Source: Hyalangium ruber (GTDB lineage: Bacteria > Myxococcota > Myxococcia > Myxococcales > Myxococcaceae). Taken from it: a stretch of 64,000 nt of DNA. The translations under genes were made by a program, and so were the position numbers. The stretch's first letter is position 1; each line of letters opens with the position of its first letter. Positions 55,238-64,000 of this stretch are shown here, in pieces. The stretch is taken from positions 124,001-188,000 of the forward strand of contig NZ_JAXIVS010000017.1 of the NCBI RefSeq assembly GCF_034259325.1, in the 5' to 3' direction. Below the pieces are notes generated by a model. That model saw nothing but the letters and a program-made list of their open reading frames with translations, did not search any database and had not been told where the DNA came from.

Positions 55238-55858
55238 TCAGGCCGGGCGTGGCGAAGTACGGGCCCGCCGGCGCTTGCGGATCGCCTCGATGGCCCGGAT
55301 GCCCAGCAGCACCGCGAGCACGCTGGCGTAGACGAGCGGCTCGGTGGCGTCCTTCTTCACCCGCCAGATGAAATGCACCACGCCCAGCGCCGCCGCTACG
55401 TACGCGAGCCGGTGCAGGCGCTGCCAGGCGGGAAAGCCCATGCGCCGTACGGCCGCGTTCGTGGAGGTCAGCGCCAGGGGCACCAGCAGCATCAGCGCGG
55501 CGAAGCCCACGGTGATGAAGGGCCGCTTGGCGATGTCCTCGACGATGGCGCCCAGCGCCAGTCCCTGATCCGCCACCGCGTACGTGAGGAAGTGCAGCAC
55601 CGCGTACCCGAAGGCCATCAGCCCCAGCAGCTTGCGCAGGCGCATGGGCCAGGTCCACGCGAACAGCAGCTTGGCCGGGGTACACGCCAGCGACAGCACC
55701 AGGAAGACGAGGGCGATCAACCCGGTCTGGTTGAGCACCACCTCGATGACGTTGGCGCCCAGCGTGCCCTGCGCTCCCTGGAACGCCAGGAGCGCCAGCG
55801 GAGCGAGGCCTCCGACGAGGACAGCGGGCTTGAGCCAGGGCAGCGGCGGGGGGGCCAT
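55238..55858 (-). CDS. msrQ: MsrQ-type haem-binding membrane subunit
   Basis: 206 residues with about six transmembrane helices and the ferric-reductase-like pattern LRKLLGLMAFGYAVLHFLTY, GFPAWQRLHRLAYVAAALGVVHF; the histidines of these helices would hold haem b. MsrQ passes electrons to MsrP for repair of oxidised methionines in periplasmic proteins. It starts three bases after the msrP stop, the usual operon order. Confidence 0.93.
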   Translation of the reverse strand: MAPPPLPWLKPAVLVGGLAPLALLAFQGAQGTLGANVIEVVLNQTGLIALVFLVLSLACTPAKLLFAWTWPMRLRKLLGLMAFGYAVLHFLTYAVADQGLALGAIVEDIAKRPFITVGFAALMLLVPLALTSTNAAVRRMGFPAWQRLHRLAYVAAALGVVHFIWRVKKDATEPLVYASVLAVLLGIRAIEAIRKRRRARTSPRPA

Positions 55859-55861
55859 GGG

Positions 55862-56860
55862 TCAGTAGTTCTTGCGAAGGTCCATGCCAGCGTAGAGGGA
55901 GGCCACCTGCTCCGCGTACCCGTTGAAGGGCAGCGTGGGGCGGCGGCTGTACTCGCCGATGCGGCGCTCCGTGGCCTGGCTCCAGCGGGGGTGATCCACC
56001 TGGGGGTTCACGTTGGCGTAGAAGCCGTACTCGTGAGGCGCCGAGAGGTTCCAGGTGGTGGGCGGCTCCTGCTCCGTCAGCGTGATCTTCACGATCGACT
56101 TGATGCCCTTGAAGCCGTACTTCCAGGGCACCACCAGCCGCATCGGCGCGCCGTTCTGGTTGGGCAGCGTCTTGCCGTAGAGACCCACCGCCATGAGGGT
56201 GAGCGGGTTCATGGCCTCGTCCAGGCGCAGGCCCTCGACGTAGGGCCAGTCGAGCACCTGGCGCTTCTGGCCGGGCATCTGCTCGGGGTCCACCAGGGTG
56301 GTGAAGGCCACGTACTTGGCGCGGCTGGTGGGCTCCACGCGCTTGAGCAGGGCGCCCAGCGGCAGGCCGAGCCAGGGGATGACCATGGACCAGGCCTCCA
56401 CGCAGCGCATGCGGTAGACGCGCTCCTCGAGGGGGGACCAGGAGATGAGCTGGTCGATGTCCACCGTCTGCGGCTTGTGGACCTCGCCGTCGATGGTGAC
56501 GGTCCACGGCCGGGTCTTGAGCGTGTGGGCGTTTCGGGCCGGGTCGTTCTTGTCGAGCCCGAACTCGTAGAAGTTGTTGTAGGTGGTGATGTCCTCGAAG
56601 GGCGTGGGCTTCTCGTCGGTGTCGTAGGGCCCGGGGCCCTGCGTGTTGGCGGTGGGCAGCGAGGCCAGCCCGCCCCCATCCGGCACGTAGCGATCCATGG
56701 GCCGGGTGCGCTTCATGCCCAGCAGGTAGATGCCACCGCCCACGACGGCCGCGGCGCCTACGAAGAGGCCGGCGTTCTTGATGAACTCGCGGCGACGCAG
56801 GTACTGCTGCTCGGGGGTGATTTCGGAGCTGGGGGGCTCTGGCGCCTTCTTGTCGGACAT
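55862..56860 (-). CDS. msrP: MsrP, molybdopterin-dependent methionine sulfoxide reductase
   Basis: 332 residues from the ATG at 56860. Twin-arginine signal [10 protein letters not shown] then a hydrophobic stretch, as expected for a Mo-cofactor enzyme exported folded. The sulfite-oxidase-like fold shows [16 protein letters not shown] with the Mo-ligand Cys and a conserved [11 protein letters not shown] near the end. It reduces protein-bound methionine sulfoxide in the periplasm with MsrQ. A CrtW-like gene lies 66 bp upstream on the same strand. Confidence 0.94.
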   Translation of the reverse strand: MSDKKAPEPPSSEITPEQQYLRRREFIKNAGLFVGAAAVVGGGIYLLGMKRTRPMDRYVPDGGGLASLPTANTQGPGPYDTDEKPTPFEDITTYNNFYEFGLDKNDPARNAHTLKTRPWTVTIDGEVHKPQTVDIDQLISWSPLEERVYRMRCVEAWSMVIPWLGLPLGALLKRVEPTSRAKYVAFTTLVDPEQMPGQKRQVLDWPYVEGLRLDEAMNPLTLMAVGLYGKTLPNQNGAPMRLVVPWKYGFKGIKSIVKITLTEQEPPTTWNLSAPHEYGFYANVNPQVDHPRWSQATERRIGEYSRRPTLPFNGYAEQVASLYAGMDLRKNY

Positions 56861-56926
56861 GGCACCCGCATTACGCGGCAACTCGGGGCCCGGTTACCAC
56901 TGAGAACGCCAGGCTCCCTCCCCTGC

Positions 56927-57682
56927 CTACCGGGAAGCTTCCACCTCGGCCGGGGAGGCCAGGGCCGCGGCACGCTCGCGGGCCTCCTTCATGCGCCACA
57001 GGGCCCACCAGGGGGTCGACGGTGACTCGTGGTGCTCCCAGTGGTAGCCGAAGAAGTAGCAGGAGAGCATGGCCCACAGGTGGTTGCGCGGCAGGGTGCG
57101 CGCGTGGTGGGGGGCCATCTCGGCGGTGTCCGGGCGGCGGTGCGGCCGGTAGGTGCCGAAGTAGAAGAGCTGGAGCGTGCCCAACAGCGCGGGAGCGCCC
57201 CAGAAGAGCCACAGGCGCCACATGGGGACGCCCAGCCACTCCAGCACGTTGAACTTCACCGCCATGATGACGAGCTGCGACACGGTGGTGTAGCGGACCA
57301 TGAAGGTGGCCAGCCACACCCAGAAGGACTGCGAGCGCGTGGAGAAGTCCGGATCGCCCTCGCCTGTCGGGTCGGCGTGGTGGGCGCGGTGGTTCACCAC
57401 CAGCCGACGGTAGGAGAGCCCCGCGAAGAGGAAGCAGGCGACCGTGCCCACCGCCGTGTTCACCCAGCGGCGGCGGCTCACCGTGCCATGCATCGCGTCA
57501 TGGCCGGTGATGAAGAGGCCGGTACACAGGTAGCTCTGCACCACGACATGGAGCCAGGTAAGCGGGGAAGCCCACGACAGCCCGTCCGCCGTGAGCAGCC
57601 AGGCGAGGTGCCCCAGCCAGGCGCCGAGGATGATCAGCGCGAGGGGCACTCCCCAGGGACCATGGTGGACGCGGGTACTCAT
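56927..57682 (-). CDS. CrtW-like carotenoid ketolase / fatty-acid-desaturase superfamily
   Basis: 251 residues from the ATG at 57682 (the open frame continues upstream to 57727). Di-iron His boxes: GLFITGHDAMHGTV (H-x3-H), NHRAHHADPTGEGDPDF and FGYHWEHHESPSTPWW, plus LQLFYFGTYRPHR. The order and the flanking residues are those of bacterial beta-carotene 4-ketolases (CrtW), integral membrane oxygenases that make keto-carotenoids. No other carotenoid gene is in the window, so a desaturase of other lipids is the alternative. It lies 10 bp after the M49-like gene and may share a transcript with msrPQ. Confidence 0.78.
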   Translation of the reverse strand: MSTRVHHGPWGVPLALIILGAWLGHLAWLLTADGLSWASPLTWLHVVVQSYLCTGLFITGHDAMHGTVSRRRWVNTAVGTVACFLFAGLSYRRLVVNHRAHHADPTGEGDPDFSTRSQSFWVWLATFMVRYTTVSQLVIMAVKFNVLEWLGVPMWRLWLFWGAPALLGTLQLFYFGTYRPHRRPDTAEMAPHHARTLPRNHLWAMLSCYFFGYHWEHHESPSTPWWALWRMKEARERAAALASPAEVEASR

Positions 57683-57692
57683 GCGCCAAGCA

Positions 57693-59402
57693 TTATGGCT
57701 TGGTCGGCTCGGAGCCACCGAACTCACGCACGAGCTGGTCGGCGGTGACGAAGCGCGGCTCGATGTCCACGGGGACGTTCTGCAGCCGGTCGAGCACGCG
57801 CTTCACCTCGGGGCGCACCACGCCCAGCTTCGCGAGCAGGGCTTCGGCCTGGGCGCGGTCTCCGCGGCCCTGCAGCTCCATGAGCTGCTTGGTCAGGTCC
57901 GTCACCGAGGCCTGGATCTTCTCGGGAACGATGGCGAAGGTGCCATCCGCGTTCACCTTCACCGCGCCGGTGTCCAGGAAGTAGTTGAGCTGGAGCGCCA
58001 CGCCCTTGCCGTGGGCCTCGTCCACGCCAAAGCGGATGGAGCGGAACATGGAGGCCAGATAGGTGGTGTACATGGTGCGCTCCAGCGCCTTGTCCAGGGA
58101 GCCCTTGTTCACCAGCTGCTGCAGGGCCCAGAGGCCGGAGATGTCCGCCTTGGCCTCCTCGATGGCGCTGGAGGAGGACTGGAGCGCCTGGCGCACCGTG
58201 GTCTCCTTGCCGCTCACGGAGATGTTGTGGGGCCCCAGCCCGTGCATCAGCTCGTGCATGAGGATGTGGGTGAAGAAGGCCTCGAAGGAGACGTCCTTGC
58301 GGTCCTTGGCGGCGAGCGCCACCTTGGCGATGGGCTGGAGCACGCGCTGGAACTTGGCCTCCTGCACGTTCTTGAGCATCACCCGCTTGCTGCCCTTCTC
58401 GGCGGTGACGCGCTCATCGTTGGGCAGGTTGAAGGCGGCCGTCTGCACGCCCCGGTTGGCGTCACCCGAGGAGAAGACGCTGTTGACGACCCGGATGGGC
58501 GCCAGCGCGCCGAGCTTCGGGTTGCGCATCTTCGGATCGATGGGGAGGGCGTTCTCCAGGCCCTGCAGCTCGGAGCTGAAGCGCGAGAGCTTCTGGGTCT
58601 CCGCGTCGTCGCGCAGGGTGATGAAGGCCTCGAAGGCGGCCTTGTAGTTGAACCAGTTGTCCTCGTAGACCTCGTAGGGCCCGATGGTGGGCTCGACGGT
58701 GGCGTCCAGCTCCATCCAGGCCACATCGCTCGCGTAGTAGTCGTTGGAGAGGAAGGCGTCGGCGCGTGCGGAGAGGAAAGCCTTGAGCGTGGGCTGCTGG
58801 GTGAGCGCCGCCGCCTCGCGCAGGAGCTGGGCGGCTTGGACGAGCTCTCCCTGGTACTCCACGCTGAAGGGCACGGAGATGAGCTTGCCGTCCGGCGCGC
58901 GGCGCAGGGTGGTGTAGAAGCCGGTGGCCTCTCGCTGCTGGGTCTCGGGCAGTGCCTTCACCCATTTCTCGAGGTCGGCCTTGGTGGCACCGGCCGGGTA
59001 GAAGTTGCCCTCCTCGGGCTTGGCGGGCACGCCGGGGATGAAGGGGCGCGCCTCGTCCAGGCGGGACCAGGGGCCCTTGTTGAGGAGGAACGCGTGCAGC
59101 CGCGCGCGGCCCAGGGGCGTCGTGTCCTGCACCAACTCCAGGAGCAGCGTCTCGTTGCCGGCCCACACCTGGCGCAGGAAGAGGGTGTCCATCAGCTGCG
59201 CGGCCTGCACCATCTTGGCGAGGGCGCGCTTCTCGTTGGCGGGGAGCTTGGAGGTGTCGACCTGGAGGTCCACCGGGGCGAAGCGCGCCGTCATGCGCTG
59301 GAGCTGGGCGGCATCCGGGTAGGAAGTGGGCTTGGGCTCATCGGCCCGTGCGGCGCCCGCGAGGAGCACCGCCGAGAGGAGAGACAGGAGGGAGCGTGTC
59401 AT
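57693..59402 (-). CDS. M49/dipeptidyl-peptidase III-like exported zinc peptidase
   Basis: 569 residues with a signal peptide ending at ARADE. The zinc site is visible as HILMHELMHGLGPH, and the second motif EEAKADISGLWAL supplies a further Glu. Overall layout (long helical domain first, zinc site at about 410) follows the DPP III family. Classical DPP III has the six-residue HEXXGH motif, but here it is HEXXH (HELMH), so the family fit is real but the active-site geometry differs. Probably periplasmic or secreted. First gene of a minus-strand row with the CrtW-like gene and msrPQ. Confidence 0.78.
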   Translation of the reverse strand: MTRSLLSLLSAVLLAGAARADEPKPTSYPDAAQLQRMTARFAPVDLQVDTSKLPANEKRALAKMVQAAQLMDTLFLRQVWAGNETLLLELVQDTTPLGRARLHAFLLNKGPWSRLDEARPFIPGVPAKPEEGNFYPAGATKADLEKWVKALPETQQREATGFYTTLRRAPDGKLISVPFSVEYQGELVQAAQLLREAAALTQQPTLKAFLSARADAFLSNDYYASDVAWMELDATVEPTIGPYEVYEDNWFNYKAAFEAFITLRDDAETQKLSRFSSELQGLENALPIDPKMRNPKLGALAPIRVVNSVFSSGDANRGVQTAAFNLPNDERVTAEKGSKRVMLKNVQEAKFQRVLQPIAKVALAAKDRKDVSFEAFFTHILMHELMHGLGPHNISVSGKETTVRQALQSSSSAIEEAKADISGLWALQQLVNKGSLDKALERTMYTTYLASMFRSIRFGVDEAHGKGVALQLNYFLDTGAVKVNADGTFAIVPEKIQASVTDLTKQLMELQGRGDRAQAEALLAKLGVVRPEVKRVLDRLQNVPVDIEPRFVTADQLVREFGGSEPTKP

Positions 59403-59504
59403 GGGCCGGCGTCTTAGCGCCTTCCCTGGCAGGTGGGGAGCACGACTGTGGTCTGACTTCCGCGCTCTTTCCCCTGGATGACGAAGGGGTTGGCAGCCGC
59501 TGTC

Positions 59505-59523
59505 AGACCTATCCGGTAGGTCT
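59505..59523. promoter_or_regulatory. Perfect inverted repeat upstream of nuclease module
   Basis: AGACCTA-TCCGG-TAGGTCT, seven perfect base pairs around a 5-base centre, 53 bp before the nuclease gene ATG. As DNA it could be an operator; as RNA a short hairpin. No regulator gene is next to it. The rest of the 174-bp gap shows nothing else I can name. Confidence 0.45.
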
Positions 59524-59576
59524 CCCGTCAGGTTACTCTCCCATCAGGGTGGGTAGGGCGTCGGGCGGGGAATGTC

Positions 59577-60113
59577 ATGGGTAGGGAGCACCGTTACGTG
59601 GAGCAGATACGCACATTGGACCGGCTGGGCCTGCTCCGACTCTGGGACTGGCTCTTGGAGGGGAAGCCCGTCGACGGGTGGGCGGAGGGGAAAGCGTTCG
59701 AATACCTCATCCTTCGCGCCTTCGAGGTGGAGACAGCCCACGTCGTCTGGCCCTATTTCGTGAGCAGGTCCGAGCAGATCGATGGCGCTGTCTTCGTTGA
59801 TGGCATGTCCTGCCTCGTTGAGTCCAAGCAACAGGCCCATCGCCTCGGCTTTGGCCCCATCGCCCGATTCAAGGCCCGGCTGGATCGTCGTCCCTCCGCC
59901 GCCATCGGCCTCCTGTTCAGCTCCAGCGGCTTCACGGAGCCAGCCGTCGAGGAAGCCACGCGGCACCCCACCCGAAATGTCCTGCTGTGGAAGGGCGCCG
60001 ACATCACCCACGCGTTGATGAACGGTATGCGCGCAGGGCTCCAGCTCAAGTGGCGGAAGGCCGTGGAACAGGCCACGCCTGACTACCAGCTCGGCAGCGA
60101 GGAGGACGCTTGA
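59577..60113 (+). CDS. PD-(D/E)XK (Mrr-like) restriction-endonuclease-fold protein
   Basis: 178 residues. The core of a PD-(D/E)XK nuclease is visible: Glu43 in GKAFEYLILRAFE, Asp69 in SEQIDGAVFVDG and E82-S-K84 in CLVESKQQ, the E...D...ExK order with normal spacing. The second half (LLFSSSGFTEPAVEEATRHP and VLLWKGADITHAL) resembles Mrr-type restriction proteins. No target-recognition or methylase gene accompanies it. The next gene overlaps its stop codon (TTGA), so the two work together. Probably an anti-phage or DNA-quality effector; unproven. Confidence 0.72.
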   Translation: MGREHRYVEQIRTLDRLGLLRLWDWLLEGKPVDGWAEGKAFEYLILRAFEVETAHVVWPYFVSRSEQIDGAVFVDGMSCLVESKQQAHRLGFGPIARFKARLDRRPSAAIGLLFSSSGFTEPAVEEATRHPTRNVLLWKGADITHALMNGMRAGLQLKWRKAVEQATPDYQLGSEEDA

Positions 60114-60667
60114 GAATCCTACGTGTCGTCACGGAAGGTGAATGCGAGGCGGCGATCCTGGAACACCTGCTCAAGCCGCACCTGGGGGAATCGCTCCGGG
60201 TGAGCGTCAGCCCTGGAGGGGGCGCGGCGCCCGTCTCCTCGGCTCGCTCCAAGCTCGCGGATGGGCTGCGAGTCGCCCTGGTCCTCAACACGGGCACACT
60301 CAACTTCGGGAAGATCCGCACGCGCATGGCCCGACTGGAGAACCTGATGGGCATGGTCGCCTACCGTGACCGGTGGAAGATCGTCCTCTTCAGGCCCGAG
60401 CTGGAGATCGTCTTCTTCCATGAGCCGGAACTCCTGCGCCAACTCGTGGGCCGTGCGGTCACCCTGGAAGAGCTGGAACGCGCCCAGGCGCATCCCAAGC
60501 AGGTCCTGACGGAGTTGCTGAATGTCCAGCCGGAGGACTTCCTGCCGGAACTGCGCCGACGCCTGGACTCCATCGACCTTCGCCCGCTGGCATCCCACCC
60601 CCAGATACGGGCCCTTCTCGACTTCCACGCACCGCTCAGGCCCGAAACCTGGCTCATCTCGCCTTGA
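60110..60667 (+). CDS. TOPRIM-like protein with degenerate acidic site
   Basis: 185 residues, TTG start overlapping the nuclease stop, with GGAGGA just upstream. The beginning RVVTEGECEAAILEHLL fits the first, Glu-containing motif of OLD/DUF4276-type TOPRIM domains. The position where relatives carry the DxD pair (VVDADT-like) reads LVLNTGTLN, so both aspartates are gone (Asn60, Gly62). The downstream PELEIVFFHEPELLRQL and HPKQVLTELL segments match the same group. A catalytically dead TOPRIM beside an intact nuclease suggests a sensor, inhibitor or structural partner. Family assignment is from pattern only. Confidence 0.6.
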   Translation: MRILRVVTEGECEAAILEHLLKPHLGESLRVSVSPGGGAAPVSSARSKLADGLRVALVLNTGTLNFGKIRTRMARLENLMGMVAYRDRWKIVLFRPELEIVFFHEPELLRQLVGRAVTLEELERAQAHPKQVLTELLNVQPEDFLPELRRRLDSIDLRPLASHPQIRALLDFHAPLRPETWLISP

Positions 60668-60768
60668 TACTGAACGGCCGGGGCCCAGGCAGGCAGTCCT
60701 CCGACTCGACAACGCTCCTGGAATGGTTATGGGGACAGGGTCGCGCCCCCAAGGCGCCCGGAGGAGCC

Positions 60769-62700
60769 ATGTCCGTCGAACCCCAGCGCGAAACCCATTC
60801 GTTCCAGGCCGAGATCAACCAGCTGCTCAACCTGGTCATCAACTCGCTCTACAGCCACAAGGAGATCTTCCTGCGTGAGCTGGTATCCAACGCGTCCGAC
60901 GCGCTGGACAAGCTGCGCTTCCGCGCCATCACCGAGCCCGAGCTGCTCGGGGACACACCCGCACTCGAAGTCCGCCTCATCCCGGACGCGGAGAAGGGCA
61001 CGCTCACCATCGAGGACACCGGCGTCGGCATGACGCATGACGAGCTGGTGAAGAACCTGGGCACCATCGCCCACTCCGGCTCGCGCGAGTTCCTCGAGTC
61101 GCTGGCCCAGCGCGGGCAGCAGGACGTCAACCTCATCGGCCAGTTCGGCGTGGGCTTCTACAGCGCCTACCTCGTCGCCGACCGGGTGGAGGTGGTGAGC
61201 CGCGCCGCTGGCAAGGACTCGGCCGCCTTCCGGTGGACCTCGGAGGCCAAGGGCACCTTCACCGTGGAGCCCGCCGAGCGCGCCTCGCGCGGCACCGCCA
61301 TCACCCTGCACCTCAAGCCGGACCAGAAGGAGTTTCTGGACGAGTGGCGCCTGCGCTCGCTCATCACCCAGTACTCGGACTACGTCGGCCACCCCATCCT
61401 GCTCCAGGTGAAGAAGCCCTCGGAGGTCATCGACGCCAGCACCGGCGAGAAGGGCACCACCACCTCCTTCGAGACGGTCAACAAGGCCAGCGCGCTCTGG
61501 CAGCGCCCGAAGTCGGAGCTCACCGACGAGCAGTACCAGGAGTTCTACAAGCACCTCACCCACGACTTCGAGCCGCCGCTGGCGTGGACGCACTTCAAGA
61601 CGGACGGCCACCAGCAGTTCACCGGCCTCATCTTCCTGCCCAAGAACAAGCCGTTCGACCTGGACGCCGCCGGCAAGCGGCGCGGGGTGCGGCTGTTCGT
61701 CAAGCGCGTCTTCATCATGGACGACTGCGAGGAGCTGCTGCCGCCCTGGCTGCGCTTCGTGCGCGGCGTGGTGGACTCGGATGACCTGCCGCTCAACGTC
61801 TCGCGCGAGCTGCTGCAGGACTCGGCGGTGGTGCGCTCCATCCGCAAGCACGTGGTGAAGAAGACGCTCGACCTGATGGAGAAGCTCTCCAAGGACAAGC
61901 CGGAGGACTACCTCACCCTGTGGAAGAGCTTCGGCGCCATCCTCAAGGAGGGGCTCACCTCCGAGACCGAGCACCGCGAGAAGCTGGGCGCGCTGGTGCG
62001 CTACGAGAGCAGCCGCGACGAGGGGCTCACCTCGCTGGCCGACTACGTGTCGCGGATGAAGGAGGGCCAGCAGGCCATCTATTACGTCTTCGGTGAGTCG
62101 CGGAAGGCGCTGGAGGGCTCGCCCCACCTGGAGGCGCTGCGCAAGCGAGGCTACGAGGTGCTCTACCTCACCGACGCGGTGGACGAGTGGGCAGCCCAGG
62201 GCTTGCGCGAGTTCAGCGGCAAGCCGCTCGTGTCCGCGCTGCAGGCGGACCTGAAGCTCCAGGAGACGGACGAGGAGAAACGCGAGAAGGAGCAGCGCTC
62301 CGAGGGCCTCAAGGCGCTCACCGAGCGGATGAAGGAGGTGCTCAAGGACGCCATCCGCGAGGTGCGCGTGTCGGATCGCCTCACCGACTCGCCGGTGTGC
62401 CTGGTGCTGCCCGAGGGCGGCTCACCCGCCTTCCTGGAGCGCCTGCTGCGCGAGCACGGGCGGAACATGCCTCGCGCCAAGCGCATCCTCGAGGTGAACC
62501 CCACCCACCCCGTCATCGAGCACCTGCGCAAGCTGACCGAGAAGGATGCGGGCTCGGCGCAGGTGGCCGAGTGGATCGAGCTGCTCCACGACCAGGCACT
62601 GCTCACCGAGGGCAGCACGCTGGAGGACCCCAACCGCTTCGCGAAGCGGATGACGGGGCTGCTCACCCAGCTGGCCTCTGGCTCCAACGCCCCGGCCTGA
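60769..62700 (+). CDS. htpG: Chaperone HtpG (Hsp90)
   Basis: 643 residues from the ATG at 60769, with GGAGGAG directly upstream; the frame is open to 60664. GHKL ATPase motifs: [39 protein letters not shown], followed by the Hsp90 middle domain (ESTEKG-type catalytic loop replaced by [14 protein letters not shown] with its Arg) and a C-terminal dimerisation domain. It remodels client proteins with DnaK. About 100 bp separate it from the TOPRIM-like gene. Confidence 0.96.
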
Positions 62701-62711
62701 CGGCCCGGGGC
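62689..62711. terminator. Hairpin spanning the htpG stop codon
   Basis: GCCCCGGCC (62689-62697) pairs with GGCCCGGGGC (62702-62711) with one bulged C and a TGAC loop that contains part of the stop codon. It lies between convergent htpG and the kinase gene. No T tract. Confidence 0.5.
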
Positions 62712-62715
62712 TGAC

Positions 62716-64000
<1,285 letters not shown>

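Overview
The window is GC-rich, densely coded DNA from a myxobacterium (Myxococcota), most likely the Cystobacterineae (Myxococcus, Archangium or Cystobacter relatives). The evidence is two cassettes that look like myxobacterial SitA/SitI kin-discrimination toxins, a complete chemosensory operon, PEGA-tailed Ser/Thr kinases, several single-domain receivers and a PilZ protein with J-like and GYF-like domains. I see no tRNA or rRNA gene, CRISPR array, insertion sequence or prophage.

Layout. 1-4274: end of a metallophosphoesterase, a three-gene ABC-2 exporter and an Rsm22-type methyltransferase. 4284-6743: a divergent fabF / thioesterase-tetR unit around a perfect palindrome. 6740-10636: a threonine-rich leader peptide, a second threonyl-tRNA synthetase lacking the N-terminal domains, a proline iminopeptidase and a SitA6/SitI6-like toxin-immunity pair, all on one strand. 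10637-22523: M20 dipeptidase, a receiver / PilZ / histidine kinase operon, RNA-modification and redox genes, nfuA, a FemAB-like acyltransferase and clpS-clpA. 22610-31790: a GT-C-like membrane protein and a translationally coupled mcp-cheB-cheA-cheW-cheR-(REC-CheW)-cheY set on the minus strand. 31933-37474: fabI, sucAB and a cold-shock gene. 37573-45981: DPP4-type peptidase, UPF0489 protein, Omp85 protein, a receiver, a periplasmic-binding-fold protein and a SitA5-like toxin-immunity pair. 46114-54520: DUF1800/DUF1501 pair, then a PEGA kinase, a TPR-TonB receptor and a lipoprotein joined by 4-bp overlaps. 54621-59402: a receiver with a clear promoter, msrPQ, a CrtW-like ketolase and an M49-like peptidase. 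59577-64000: a PD-(D/E)XK nuclease / degenerate TOPRIM-like pair, htpG and the end of another kinase.

Main points of interest. (1) Upstream of the truncated threonyl-tRNA synthetase, a promoter places transcription start at about the ATG of a 24-residue peptide with nine threonines, followed by mutually exclusive hairpins: a candidate leaderless attenuation system that may also control the downstream toxin cassette. (2) Two different Sit-type cassettes lie in one window. (3) A two-gene nuclease/TOPRIM-like module, whose TOPRIM partner has lost its acidic DxD pair, sits behind a perfect inverted repeat and may be an undescribed defence unit. Functions are assigned by motif recognition only; no database search was run.
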